Shown: one piece after another, positions 51,301 through 63,960 of the stretch
Layout: each line of letters opens with the position of its first letter
Numbering within the stretch: the stretch's first letter is position 1
Position numbers and translations under genes: made by a program
The notes under the pieces: model-generated
The model's input: only the letters and a program-made list of their open reading frames with translations
Databases searched by the model: none
What the model was told of the DNA's origin: nothing
DNA from: Echinococcus granulosus
Taxonomy: Eukaryota; Platyhelminthes; Cestoda; Cyclophyllidea; Taeniidae
NCBI RefSeq assembly: GCF_000524195.1
Contig: NW_020170387.1
Location: forward strand, 839,359 to 903,358
Length of the DNA stretch: 64,000 nucleotides
Direction: 5' to 3'

Positions 51301-54300
51301 AGTTATTGTGTTCCTTCACTGCTTTTGTCAAGTATCCACCAGTTCCATTTGATTCACATTATAGAATAAGCTTTATTTTTCTGATTTCTTTGACTTTTTG
51401 GAGTAATCCCAATGATGAAAACGTTGAGACGAAATTAAGGCAATTCACAAGAATAAATGCAGTTTTATTATAAAAAAGTTTTATATTACAATTTAGGCGC
51501 TTAATTTGGCAAGTAATCTGAGCGATCCCAGTTTGATTACTGGTAAATAAGTAACATTTTATTTAAAATGTAATTACACTTACACTTAATTTACTGATAA
51601 CTGTAAGACTGCCTATTGGAATCACTAAACTATCAGCCAAACATATCCCATCCAATCCAAAATAGTTCGGCTTGTATAAATAGGTTCCATCCCATGTAGC
51701 TTGAGATTACTAATTATAAACGGAAGACCATCCCAATTCCATTTCCACACACAATTGGTTAGGGAGCGAACAGACCTAATGATGGGGTTAGTATCATGAA
51801 AGCAGGAACTCATTAGCTAAATGCTTCACCTACCCACTTGCTCACTCGCCAACCCATAATAGTGGACGAGAATTTGTGTGTGCTGTCTCTTGCGCATTCA
51901 TTAGCACTTACGTACCTAGGTCCGCACATTCTGACGAGCTGTGACCCTTATCTGATTGCGAACTTACCGTGTAATGTTATATACGATAATTACTTAGTGT
52001 GGTGGCGCGCATCCTCGCTAGCGAGCGAGTTTGCTAAGTGCTTGGGATCTCATGTGTGTATCGCGTACATGAAGGGACGATTTCCCCTCACTCTTCCATC
52101 ACACCCCACCATTACTACCAAAACTGGTCAGCTGTTATCAAGATGAGATCTTTTGCCCGGGGTAGTGCGATGTGAGAGCGGAGAAGGGGGAGGGGCGCAG
52201 CAAAGGGTGGGGATGGACTAGAAAGTTGCTGCTATAAGCCCCTCTAAAGCCTCTAGCAGAAAAGACAGGAAGGAGAAATAGTCTGATTTAGCTGCAACAT
52301 GAGTGTTTTAATTAACTTTTTTTGTTTTAACTAAGACTTATAAATTTATTTGACTGGTTTTTTTTGTTTGAAAGTTAAATATTTGCCTTACTAGACGGAG
52401 AATTGATTAAACATCGCGTAAACATTGAATGGGATGTTTTGTAAAATCAAGTGGGTTAGGTTGCAAAGTTTCCGCTAGAAATTGTAAAAACTACGACTAT
52501 GATTCTAGTGATTACCTGGCGCGATGGAAGCATTGATAGATAACTGATTACTGATTCTAAAATATGTATTTTTAGCAGAAATTTTCTCTGATGCTGAGGG
52601 ACTATAATAGATTTTTATATAGGTGACTGCATTTAGGTGTTGAAATTCTTGCTGTTATTCTTCCAGAATTTCGTGATTTTCCTTAATTTTTATCACGTTT
52701 CTGATGCAGTAAATCTCTAAATCTAAGGATTTTTAGAAGACCAGTAGTATTTTGCCCACTTCCGATCCATTTAAGCTCCCGAATAGTCTACGTTCACCAC
52801 TCTAAGACATCGCAATCACCCCAAACTGTTATGATAAATGGCCATGACGTAGGATATTCATGATCCATGTGTGCAGTGATGTGACAGCAGTGAGAGGAGG
52901 AGCAGTTTATTCAGGTGTGTAGCTTGTCAATGGGGTTGGTATGGCATGACCGGCATGTAACATCAAATTATTTCATATCCCCTCAGTTGGCTTGACTTTA
53001 AATGCTCACTCAACTTGCCTTTTTGCGGACACAAGAGAGGTGGAATATGTTATTGATAATGGTACTTCTTTGTAGTCGCTGGGTATTGTCTGCTTATTTT
53101 AAAGAGTAAGTAGAGGGTTAAGTGAACGTATGTGCGCCTGAATGTGAACGACCTTTGTAGCCCGTCATGGATATACGGGAATTATTTCTCCGCGTTACTA
53201 ATAAGTAAGACTTTTCGACAGCACTTTACGACTAATGAGTAAGACTGAAAGTCTACAAGATTGTTGAGGTAACTGGTGATCTTTGACTTGTCTGATGAAA
53301 AGATTGCCTTGCTTGGGATTAAGTCATAGCGACCAGTCAGTTGTTAAAGTAAAATAGCAAAGGAATCTGGTTGTTATTTTCCAACAAATATGCCTACTCA
53401 TATCATAGTTTATTGAGGCTGTGATGGAGGGATAGGAGAAGGATGAGTTGTTAAGATCCCAGCGGTAGTTTTTGCATCCCCTGCCAGAGCCCACACCAGT
53501 TAAGTGGGATCAGGTCGCAAGGATTCTCTCTACAGACCTTTTTCCAGCCTATACGGTTTGAGGGATTCGACTTTTGTGGATGTTTTTGAATTTCCTCGTT
53601 TCTTTTATTGTTTTGCAATAACATATATGAAAAGTTATAGCAAAGAGCTTCGCCAATGATCGCAAAATCAGTGCACGCTTGAAAGTTTGTCAATGCCTTT
53701 TCAAGTGCCTTCTTTTTTTGACAGAGCTAACAAAGCTGTACCACTACCTATTTTCTACAAAATGTTACTTAATTGCCTTTGGCTGGCATGTAAGCCCAGA
53801 AACGTCACAAAGTGACTTGCCACTAATTGTGAGGAGCTGAATGCTCTACTGTCTCCATAACTTAAAATAATTGAAAAGCATTGTTATTCTAAGGCCCACC
53901 TTTCAATTTAAGACCGATGACTAGATATCCCATGCAAGCAGAATAACGAAAGTGATCCTAAGAAGGTGTGAGCAAATAACTTTACCGAAATGGGAAGTAA
54001 TTCCTATTTGTTAAGACTAGATGAAAGCTCGAAAAAATGTAATGCAAGTGGTATCTTTAAGGTTTTATAGGCTATCATTCATCATTCCTTTTTCTAGGTA
54101 TCTTTATTGTCTGCTTGTCGAATGTAAAAGAAACAAGGATAATTTCATTACTAAAAGCCAACTTTGAAACCTAACTTCAACACGGTTGTTCTTCACTGAC
54201 AGGGGAAATTGGAAGAGAACTGGGATGGGGCGGTGTCGGTCGCGGACAGTCCTATTATCACATCCCTAGCCCACTGCGATTGCCCTGCGTGTTCTCACGC

Positions 54301-57300
54301 TACTCATGCTCTGTCCGACCAGGCGCGCATGAGCGGACGCACTGTTTGTCTCATGCGGCTCTAAAGAGACCTTAATCAAAGACTTCACGAATGCAAGGGA
54401 AGGCGCAATAATCAGTACGCCACAAAATCTTCATACTGGCAACAGTCTTAAAAACTCTGCGCTTTTTCATTATCTAACACAAAGGCAAAAATGTGGTTTC
54501 TGCAATTATCAAAACTTACTAGATCTGAATTGGTGGTGAGATGAAACTACTGAGATCCTCCATTGCAATTGCTTCATTGAATAAGTTGCATCTCTGAATA
54601 CCAGCAATCCCTGTTCTTTCATTTCTGTTTTGCCGAATCTGCCTTGCATTTATGCAGCAGCATCCAAGCGGTTATAAAAAATTTGTCATTAAGCAAGGGT
54701 AAACTGATCAGACCAAATCCGTCACCTACTGCTCCTTATTTCGATGGCATTTGCCTCCACACGTAAATATTAAAATGCGATACCGTCATTTATGCCTAAT
54801 TTTTCTCAAGAAACTTTACTTTAGAATGGATAAAATTTTGCATGTCTCCCCAGTTTACTACTTCACATACAACAGCCGATTTAGTGCTGTTGCGCTTGGT
54901 CTTGCTGACCGGAAATTGACTCAACTTTATTAAAGTGAAATGGGATAGGTAAAATCTTGCCTCCAAGTGCCTTCTACTCCTGCTTTGTAGATGGCAACAG
55001 TTCTGGTTACGCAGATGGTAGGATCTTCGTACAGACCGTGAGGGAATGTATTACGCATTTTATAACAAAATGTTTTTTTATAGAGAACGGACAATTTTTA
55101 CTCACTTTAACTTGCAGGAGACCAGAAGACGCAATTTATCAAATTACAGATGGTTCCGTTTTGCTTCACAAAATAATCCGCAACATTCCTGTGAGCAATT
55201 TTTGCCGACACTGTATTAGCCATAGATGGTTAGCGAGACCCACAGGTCTGACTTAATTATTTTGTATCATCCACCGCTCAGACTGTTGAGTACTTTTCGC
55301 TTGCATTTTTGTCGCATCACGTAAGGGGCGGTTGCTTCGAAGTAACATATTTGATTCCTTTATTAGTTAATTTCTTTTGCTACCGTTGTTGAACTCGGAC
55401 TTAACCTTGTCATTGATCATAATGGTCTGTCATGGTCTTTGATATACGTGTGAAATCAATCGAGGACAAAGCTTAGAAGCAAGAATCAACACGATTTATG
55501 GATTTCTATGACTATAAAGGGGCACTATATCTTTAGATATTGTTTTCAAAACTGAAGCTACTTCATTTTATCCTTTTGGCCGTTGCCCATAAACATTGCT
55601 CCAAATATTCGCTTCGACGTCAAATTCACGGCATTTTGGTCCCCTTTTTTCCATGGCAAGATTATTTGCAATAATGCTTCCAAATTCACTCCAAACAAAT
55701 GATCGAAGTAGTTGAGTTTTAAGTTTCGGCTTTATCTTTTCAAGGTGATAAAAGGGCTTATTTTTGGTAAACAACATTAACCCCCCCTTCACAAACTCCA
55801 AGACATTTAAGTCGCGCGAAATGTCCGACGTAATTACAGTTTACCAAAAGGTATACTCGCCTAAATTCAGGATAGCGTTCGCCGTAACTATTGGAAACGC
55901 ATTAGATAGTATAATTAAAAGTCTAATTCGACCCCTATGATAAATTTAATCACTAGCAACCACCGACTTCAACTTTTCAAGCACTTATTTGGAGAACTTG
56001 GCTTTTAGCTGGATGACGAGACGGGTGAAATTTCTGTTGGGCCCCATGGACTGGACAGGGAGCAGTTGGAGTCCTTTGAACTGCTTGTTGAGGTGATAGA
56101 CGGAGGAAAGCGACAGGTAATTAAAAGTGGCTTTACGCATCAGCAGCAGTGGAATCAAATGGTTAGTCGGCTCACTGCTCAGACCATCGTGCAAATCAAC
56201 GTTCAGGATGAAAATGACAACGTGCCGAAATTCATCTTCCCCAAAAGCGATGCTGTTGTAAGTTTTAAACTCGTTTTCTGGTTCAAATAGCTTTGAACAC
56301 CTTCTTCGGGGTGAATTATCATTCAAAACACCAAAGTTCTACATCACTTGATATATTTGCTTCTCTGTGTCATTTGAGCAAAATACACTTCGTTTAGTCT
56401 ACCCAAAACTTGGGCTTCATATTGGATGCACTTTCGCAAAAGTTCTTTGGCTTAAGCCTATTTTTTATAAAACTGACGGAATTTTTGTTTTGTCCTGGCC
56501 TAAGCTTGCCCAACTTTCATATGCAGTTTTAGGTGCCACATGCACTGCTTTGCGCTCACGATATAAAGCAATTAAAAATCCAGTCAAAATTAGCTAACGA
56601 GGAAGTATCTCATGGTTTGTACCATCCTTCAACTTCTCCCAGTCTGAGTAGTTCTAGGCTCCATTCAAATGCACAAATGGAATTATGAAGAAATGAGCTT
56701 AATTTAGTGTATATCAGATTAAAAAGCAGTTGCTAGCCTTTCCGTGCAATTTTGGTGGCATTAGCTCACAGAATGACACTGTACTTGGGAGGTTGCAAGC
56801 CTTGTCAAAAATTTATTCGAAAGAAAAATCTCTTCATCTTCTTTACCTTGAGGTGAAGGAGGACGTGGTTTGCATCCGTTTGGGCCGTGGCAGCTTCGGT
56901 TTATGGCCACAAATGATCGATGAAGGAGACAAAATCAGGATGTTTAATGAAACTGTTGCGCCTTTTTGGCTAAATTTATTCAACTTCCCTTTTTCTACCC
57001 ACATTAAATTTGTTTTTAGGGCAAGGTTTCTCTAACTTGTCGAGATATTCAACACCTTCCTCGAGTCGTTCTACAGGTTGTTGCCAACGACTCGGACAAA
57101 GGACCAAACTCCGAACTGGAGTATTCGCTGTACTTTGACAATGATACCCAGCTTTTGACAAGCAACAGAAAGCATGAAGACAACAGGACGACACCGGTCT
57201 CTGATGCTCCCTGGTTTGAGGTCGATCCACGCTCGGGTGAGATTAGTCTCGTTGCTGCGGACGAGCTGCTCTCGCGTTGTGAGACTATTGAGCAGCACAG

Positions 57301-60300
57301 CAGGAGAGACCTAGGTAGGTACGACCTCATTGTCAGTGCCACGGACAAGGGTGAACCCAGACTGTCAGCTACTGCATCGGTTCAAGTCCGCTTCATCACC
57401 TCTGATCAGGAAAACATGGAAGAGGCAAGTGCCCTTGAGTTCGTAGCGAAATATGAGTGAGGAAGGAATATTTTTTACATATTTAAATTAATTTAATAAA
57501 GAGTTAATTTTTAAGTGTAAAAACTGCATTGCAAAGCAAAATGCAAAGTATGCAGGCGGTTCATACGCCAACTTTTTAAGTTACTTCAAATATGGATTTG
57601 TTACAAGAAGTTAATGTCGTCTAGTAACCACAAGCTGAGGTGTTTTTATCGCTAATCCCACGGGTCTTTACAATGAGGTTCCAGATAAATTCTTACTGGA
57701 TTTAGTTTTTTTCTTACCTTTGAAAATGTGAGTGCTGGAACTTGAACCAAGAGTATGTATTGTTCTTTGATGGTTTATGCCATTGTCGATGCGGATACTT
57801 ATGAGGCAAGCTAGCTAAGCATTCAAATTAACTGCTGTAGATGGATACGCATAGGTGGGTGATGGGATCTGTACAACAACGCGATCTTCTCTACCTGACC
57901 CAGAGCCAAGTTTGTCACATACTCTTTATTGTTGATTCTGAGTACCATTTCACTTGTGTCACTAGATTACAGGTTGGTTGTGCCTGTGCACATGCATGCA
58001 TCAATCACTTTAAATTGCTTCGTAGTGGGGCCAATTTGTTGTGGGCTACCGCTATGTACTGATTCTTACTTGTGTGAGCACACATGCTACCAAGATTCCG
58101 ACTGGAGTAATCAGCAAATGAAACTTTGGATAACAAGGAGACCCTTAATGCCGAAAATGTGCGTACAGCCAGTACACGGTATCTGCGTCCACTGGGGTGC
58201 TGAGTTTTGATGGCACCATTTCTAATTATTGACAGTAACTTCAATGGCTTTGACCGTGCCATGATTGTTGGCGCATCTACAGAGGATCTCCGCATAATAT
58301 TGGTCAGTGTAAACTCATAGAGATTGTAAGTCGTGAATTATCCTACACCGTCAGAAGTTGTAGACAAGCCCAGTAGGGACACTGCATGGTCATTGGAAAA
58401 AAAGTTCTTTTTCTGCTTACATGATTTCTCAACCTCATTTATTAAAATAACCAATTAAATATGTGCATTGGCGTCATCAATAAATGCATGGTATTCAGAA
58501 ATTCCAAAAAACTCATAGGTTCTAAATGAGAGTTTAACCAAACCCGCTGTAGTTTAAAGGAAGGTTGGTGAATTAGCTTTAACGTTCTTCTATCCATTTA
58601 AAGCAGCGTACTTTAGTAGCCAATTATTTGGAATCAGTTCTATTTGACGCCTAAAATATGCTGTGCAAATTGAGCTGAGAGACTGGCTGTTTTTTCCTGA
58701 ATTGCTAAAGCGTTTTACCCATGAATCCGACTTTTTAGTTACAGGAAGATAAGGGAAATGTTTATTTAACAATTTGGGGACGATCATACTCAATCAGGAA
58801 ACTAAAAAACCGTAAGTGTACTTACTTAAACTATGCGTGAACTCTAAATAACTATGTTCTTCTGTTCTTTACTAACTTACTAAAGAAAAAAAGTGCTGAC
58901 ACGTGAGATAGTTTGAGAAGTAGAATATACATAACAGTTTGGGTTCCAAATGTGATTGGTTATTATTCTTGTTTTATGCATTCGATTCATAATCGAATGT
59001 AAGAATCTCATGTTTTGCCTCATTAGCTGAAAAACTCTTATCCTTCTGTCTGGAGAATTGAAACAAATCAAGTTAGTGGAGAAGGAAATGTAGTTAGTTT
59101 GAAGCATGCTTCAAAGCAATTTAAGTTAATAGAATTTTCTGTACGCAACTCCGACACATTGATGGTTATGAGCTTTAGGTTAAACAGAGTTCACTCACTT
59201 TTTCGCTAATTGCGAATTGTGATCTGATTATGTGTACGGCTAAACTGTTCAAATTTTGATTTCCAGATTTATTACAATGGGAGAGCTGCGGACAGTTTTT
59301 CTTCGTCAGAAAGCTTAACCAGTTTTTAAATAATCAACTTCCGATTTTAGATCTGACCTCTGGGTCCAAATATTGGAAGAAAATTAATGGTGTTTAGTAT
59401 ATTTGAAACAAAAATTTATTTAATTAACTTTTCAACCTCAATTTTATTTTGTTATTTAATAATCACATACCTCAGATCTCATCCCTGTTTCGTGACCAGT
59501 ATTAGGTTTATTTGGCCTTTTTTGCTCAACTGGGTTCTTTTTTACTTAATTTTGCCAATTCCCTGGAAACAGGAAGTTGGCTGTGCAAAAAAGAGCATAA
59601 ATGCTTGGTTGAAAAGGGGAGCTGAGCAATCTGTAGGAGGAGAAGGCAATGAAGAGGATGTGATAGGGGCAAGCCAATAAAGAGAGGAGATAGGACAAGG
59701 TCTTCGCTCTTCCCTTTCCTCCTGCAGCTCTGCGCCCCAGGGAAGGGGGCTAGTGTGTGTTCGTGGTCGCGTACACGAGTGCCGAACCCACCACTAAGTG
59801 GATGGGTGGGTGGTGATGATCGAACTCCCTTTCAATTTAATTTAATTTTAAAGTGCGATGATTGAACCTGATTGGTATTTTGATAAATGCAAGGCCTTCA
59901 GGCAGCGAAGACGACTGAAAGAAGGAAGAAAATGGGTCTCATCGAATTGGACCTAAATAAGTTCATTTTAGCCGTAGTTGCTTAATTCTTGTGGCAACAG
60001 ACGAATAAACCTTAAATGGTCTCTGATGACCATTTAAACTTAATGATCTCGAATTTATTAGGTAATACGCCCTTATCGGTGAGAATGAACACAGGAAACG
60101 AGAATTTCTTAGTTCAAAATAGAAATACTTTAAAATGGAGTTTTTCTGAATTGCAGGCATTCCACTTCTTTTTTTTCCGTTAGATCTACTTTGAACAAAC
60201 ACAACAAATACATTCTCCATTTTTTTACTATAGATGTTTAGGTGTCTAGACTGAGCAAATATTTTGTCTCTTATTTGTAGGGTCGAGTGGCATGGGTCAT

Positions 60301-61921
60301 TTTAGCATGAAGGAAAATGCCATAATGTGGTTAAGGGATATCTCATACAGTACAAAGATGACTGTGGGCCTACGTAATTATTTATGGTGCATCATGTTAG
60401 AGTATTTGGGCACAAATTCTACTCTTAAAACTTGTGTTGAGGGTCAGCCAAAAGTCACATTATTAAAAAATGGAGCGTTCGAGTTCATTTTTGACTGATC
60501 ATTCAGATTACTAGCATCACCTCCTTGAAGCGCAATGTTATTCGCACTGATCAATTTAAAGATAAGTACAGACATGGGGTAATCCTTGAAGCTCTGATTT
60601 GCAAGTTGTGCAGATAATTGATAAATGAGTGATTTTACCTACATACCCTATCTGCAAATCATGGTAAAGTGCTCAACACCTTGAAGTTAATTGACAACGG
60701 CGGTATACAGCAACAATTAGTATCTTCTACTAATAATTGATTAAAAGAAATAAAAATAGAGTTAAATCTGAATGTGAGTGCAAATCTGGCGCTATAACAG
60801 TGTGGGATGCCTCACCAGTTAGCCCCATGGATGGAAATTTTGGTAGAGTAACGCAATGAAATATAATGGGCGAGTAAAACGTAGCAGAGAATTTCATCTT
60901 TCTTTGTCTCTGTGAGACAAAACTTTTTACGCATATCGCCAAAATGTTTAAATATTACAAAACGACGAATTAAACTAAAATGAGTTTGTGTCGGCATCAA
61001 AATGGTGCAGTTTGGTGACAATGGATAAGTGGCCACAGATATGGGCAACAGTACACGTAATTTTGATTTCCCCCGACATTCGCGGTATCAGTTTTTGCAG
61101 GAGTCACATTTAAAAATTCCTGCCTTAAAATCCCATTGATCGACCTTACCTGTAGTTGAGGAAGACTCCAAAATTAGCTCGGAATGACCGGCAAACAAAA
61201 TGCCATTAAGCCTAGTGAAGGAAATTCCCGCACATTGGCAACCAGGCTACAAAAAATTTCTCACTTCCTATTCAGTTTAATACTTGCATCAGTCGTTCAA
61301 ATGTTTTTATGGCTTTGTTCCCCTTACTAAACACCAGAACCTCCAAAGAGCTGAAAATTGAATTGGAACTTTCTAATATACTCAGTCACTAAAAATCTTT
61401 TTAACGATATTCAGGCCAATCTTGTGGCATCAAATTTTGTCGGCCGAGGATTGCCTGGATTCACTTCTTCTGTGTCCACCGCTGAGGCTGCATCGTCCTC
61501 GCGCTTCGAAGCCATCATCTCCTCAGAAGACGATCGTCAACACTGGATCCATGAAGGGGGTGATGAACCTACCAGCTTCGAGATCGCTGAGCCGCGCTCT
61601 GCTGATCGCATCGCCATTTTCTCATCGCCTATTGCATTTTGGGCCGCAACTATCTGTCTGGCCGTGGCCACCACCATCCTCCTCGGCCTCATCTGCACTT
61701 TTGTCCTCATAGCCTTTCGAAGGAGAGGTAAACAGTCTGTTGATGGAGACAGACAACCACCGAGCAGCCTATATTCTGAGGCCAAGGGGGCTGCAGGGGC
61801 TCCTAGGTCAGCGTGCATGTCGATCGATGCAAGCACTATGCCCTCTTGCGACCCAAAGGGATTTCGACTTGCGCCTTATCCTGGTAGTTTTACCATTATG
61901 AGTAGACACATTATCATTTGA
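46012..61921 (+). CDS. Protocadherin: seven cadherin repeats, one membrane helix, short tail; 5 exons
   Basis: This is a calcium-dependent homophilic adhesion receptor at the cell surface. Exons: 46012-48354, 56009-56257, 57020-57456, 58236-58302, 61415-61921. They sum to 3603 nt (1200 aa plus stop), in phase. The start at 46012 gives a clean signal peptide (MYTFPWILLFTKFLLPFSYA); upstream in-frame ATGs would precede it with a polar stretch lying in promoter-like DNA. Linker motifs mark the repeats: DTNDNRP (about residue 147), DINNHHP (293), DINDAHP (439), DENDCSP (578), DVNDHAP (695), DENDNVP (848), and a seventh repeat without a closing motif. LDRE-type motifs recur. The membrane helix IAFWAATICLAVATTILLGL lies at about 1104-1130 and is followed by RRRGK and a tail of about 70 residues. 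Seven repeats resemble delta-1 protocadherins, but the tail is far shorter and has no catenin-binding region. Exon 4 (GTCAGT donor) is the least certain. Confidence 0.88.
48355..56008 (+). other. Intron 1 of the protocadherin gene (7654 nt)
   Basis: This is the largest intron in the window. It is mainly AT-rich, with GC-richer islands at 50020-50370 (116-codon frame), 51838-52240 (102-codon frame, then a G/A-rich stretch) and 54190-54370 (53-codon frame directly after a CAG). None matches a family I know. Confidence 0.7.
56009..56257 (+). CDS. Exon 2 of the protocadherin gene: rest of cadherin repeat 6
   Basis: TTTTAG acceptor, then LDDETGEISVGPHGLDREQ and the linker QDENDNVPKF, closed by donor GTAAGT after SDAV. 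It is 249 nt, phase 0 at both ends. The LDRE and DENDN motifs make the assignment firm. Confidence 0.9.
57020..57456 (+). CDS. Exon 3 of the protocadherin gene: cadherin repeat 7
   Basis: Starts GKVSLTCRDIQ after TTTTTAG, with VVANDSDKGPNSELEYSL, WFEVDPRSGEISLV and YDLIVSATDKGEP typical of a cadherin repeat. The donor GA|GTGAGG gives phase 2. If the donor is skipped, the frame ends two bases later in TGA (57458-57460). Confidence 0.88.
57495..57500 (+). promoter_or_regulatory. Poly(A) signal just after exon 3 of the protocadherin gene
   Basis: AATAAA lies 34 bases beyond the TGA reached by reading through the exon 3 donor. It could end a short transcript that lacks the membrane exon. Confidence 0.35.
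58236..58302 (+). CDS. Probable exon 4 of the protocadherin gene (membrane-proximal segment)
   Basis: A 67-nt block, TTGACAG acceptor and GTCAGT donor, coding NFNGFDRAMIVGASTEDL. It bridges phase 2 of exon 3 to phase 0 of exon 5 without a stop. Support is phase and composition only; the donor is weak. Confidence 0.5.
58303..61414 (+). other. Intron 4 of the protocadherin gene (3112 nt)
   Basis: AT-rich, with a GC-richer patch at about 59640-59830. A 97-codon frame at 59387-59680 has AT-driven composition (Ile, Leu, Phe) and is probably chance. Confidence 0.5.
61415..61921 (+). CDS. Exon 5 of the protocadherin gene: juxtamembrane region, membrane helix and cytoplasmic tail
   Basis: ATTCAG acceptor, then a Ser-rich juxtamembrane stretch, the helix (WAATICLAVATTILLGLICT), stop-transfer RRRGK and a tail ending IMSRHIII before TGA at 61919-61921. 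A possible internal donor (GTAGTT after LAPYP) could give another tail. Confidence 0.85.
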   Translation, partial: ANLVASNFVGRGLPGFTSSVSTAEAASSSRFEAIISSEDDRQHWIHEGGDEPTSFEIAEPRSADRIAIFSSPIAFWAATICLAVATTILLGLICTFVLIAFRRRGKQSVDGDRQPPSSLYSEAKGAAGAPRSACMSIDASTMPSCDPKGFRLAPYPGSFTIMSRHIII

Positions 61922-62226
61922 GGGGGATTTGCTAGCCAGTAGATCTAGTTACTGAGTCACCTTTTTCACTCGATGAGTTGCCTATCTACACCAAGACGTT
62001 TCCCACCTTTTGTCTCTGAATGTATGTCAAGTCCACGATAGGTGAAAGTGATATCATTAGAGATTCCAGCAGGCATACTTACATAATAATATACCATTGT
62101 CACTGCCATTAGCTGTAACCCTCAAAGGCTACATGAGGGGGTAAAATAATTGAACTAATAGATAACCGTTTGTTTTTGGCTTACGTTACAAGCTTTTGGG
62201 TCAACAATAAGCACATTGTAAAGGTT

Positions 62227-62232
62227 AATAAA
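62227..62232 (+). promoter_or_regulatory. Poly(A) signal of the full-length protocadherin transcript
   Basis: AATAAA lies about 305 nt after the TGA at 61921 and is the first canonical signal on this strand beyond it. Confidence 0.45.
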
Positions 62233-63540
62233 ACCGTGATGCTCCTAGTCGGTAATTTGGCAATTTTAGGTAATTTTAACCTCAAAAAATGGACAGGTTA
62301 AAATTTAGTATACAGACTCTTATTTTGCTAACAAGATCATATTCACTAATTATCACAGTGATATGCAAATTAATATGCTATATTTTGGAATGAAAATACA
62401 CAATGATAGGACCAAACTGGACAGCAATAATTCATGCTTCCCTGATTTAATGGCCGATTCAAAGCAGCAATGCAAATAAATTTCACGAGTCCTACTATAA
62501 CCTGGTAGTAGTATTATTAGTGCATTTATATGCATTAAACACAAACCTTGAATTACACTTATTGCCTTAACACATCAAAAGTGAACTGAAAATCAGTATA
62601 TACTGTTCCTCTTACTAATATTGACGAAGAAACTGGATCTAGGAGTTCTAAAAATTGGATCACTTACGTGTGACTCTATCTACAACTGCAGTCTTTTCGT
62701 AGTACGCGTTTTTACTATAATTTAAACCACGGCTAGGTCCTTTTTATAGACCCCATGAAGTAATACTTTATATTCCTAATAGTGCTACTAGTTGCTAAAA
62801 ATAGATGGAAGTTGTAGGAGTAAATCTTGAACTGGGGGCTGGAAGTAGTTAGAAGTGTAATTAAAGTTTGACTTAAGAGTTTCACCATGTTTACTGAATG
62901 AAGTGGCATAACACCTATAATAAGGGTAGGAACCTTTTAAATTGTGATAAAAAATCTGGAATTTAGAGTGGTGAGGATGATGCCTTTTATAAAGGACGGC
63001 GAATTGCAATTATTTAAGCGGCACAGATAATTGAGAATAGCAAATTATAAGCATAGTTTGGCCCAATGCTTAGTAAAATATACTAAACGATAAATATGGA
63101 AATTTCCCTTTAAGACGTCACATACATTTATGAATTAATAGGATTTTATGTGGCAAATACATTGCCGACATTCGCTTCCTACTGAAGTTTACCAGGCATG
63201 CTTTACACATCATTCAGACGATGACCCAGAAATCGATGCTTTTCCCCATTGGCAGCCATTATTCGAGTTGGGGAGGAGTTGTGAAGGTTTGAACGAGTAC
63301 ATGCACGCAATCTTACTATAAAAATGTTCACAACCCGCTGTGGTGGTGATGGTGCTGGTGGTAACGGCTGTTTTGTTATTGTGGATAAGTGAAGACTGTG
63401 GTTGCGTGCTACACAAGAGTTTCTCCCTCTTAGTGTATGTGTTTTGAATGCGTTGTTTATGGAGTGATTGCGTGTGGCCATAAGAGTGCAATTGAACGCT
63501 AACAAGACGACGCTGGGACGGCTAGTTTGGAGGGAGAGAA
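62233..63540. other. Downstream intergenic DNA, no gene seen
   Basis: AT-rich with scattered short frames on both strands. A small GGT/GAT-rich repeat stretch lies at 63339-63363. No gene is recognised. Confidence 0.45.
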
Positions 63541-63960
63541 CAAACACGTGCAATAAAAAAAAATAATGCCAATTTTTTTCAAAGACAGGCAAAAGTACAC
63601 TAGCGCATTTGTGAAATAAAGGTAGTTCTATTTTAGGTAATAGAAAAATGAGACACATGCACAAAAAACTGGATAAAAAAGCAAAGAAAAATATAAAAAA
63701 ACAGGTGATCTACTTCAGAAGATTGTTAGAGAAAGAAAAATAGCCGTTAAAAAAAGAGCAAAATTAAGGAGGATAAAGCGTTTGCTTCAAAAAAGCATAA
63801 AGTTCAAAAAAAAATGTAAAGAAATTTCACAAAAAAATGAAGACCTCAAAGAAGAAATGAGAAGCTAAATATATAAGGAAAAAAAATCACATAAAATAAA
63901 AAAGGTACGACCAAGCGTAATGGCAAACAAATGAATGAAGTAAAGATTTAAAAGCGAGGA
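63541..63960 (+). repeat. Purine-rich low-complexity tract at the right edge
   Basis: The plus strand is strongly A/G-rich with many runs of six or more A. One frame stays open across roughly 63700-63868 and ends in TAA with Lys/Arg/Glu-rich coding, as purine-rich DNA would give. I treat it as low complexity, not a gene. Confidence 0.35.

Noticed and set aside
58979..58999. Perfect 9-bp hairpin with a 3-base loop
   Set aside because: Same reasoning: isolated, intronic, and within chance expectation.
59387..59680. 97-codon hydrophobic frame in the last protocadherin intron
   Set aside because: Ile/Leu/Phe content is what AT-rich DNA gives; no acceptor joins it in phase with the neighbouring exons.
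60012..60037. Perfect 10-bp inverted repeat with a 6-base loop
   Set aside because: It lies in an intron of AT-rich DNA, where about this many short perfect hairpins are expected by chance in 64 kb; no T-run or paired feature.
63203..63664. 153-codon minus-strand frame near the right edge
   Set aside because: Composition follows the GGT-repeat and purine tract on the opposite strand (Leu/Phe/Pro/Ser/His runs); no domain and no splice-site context.
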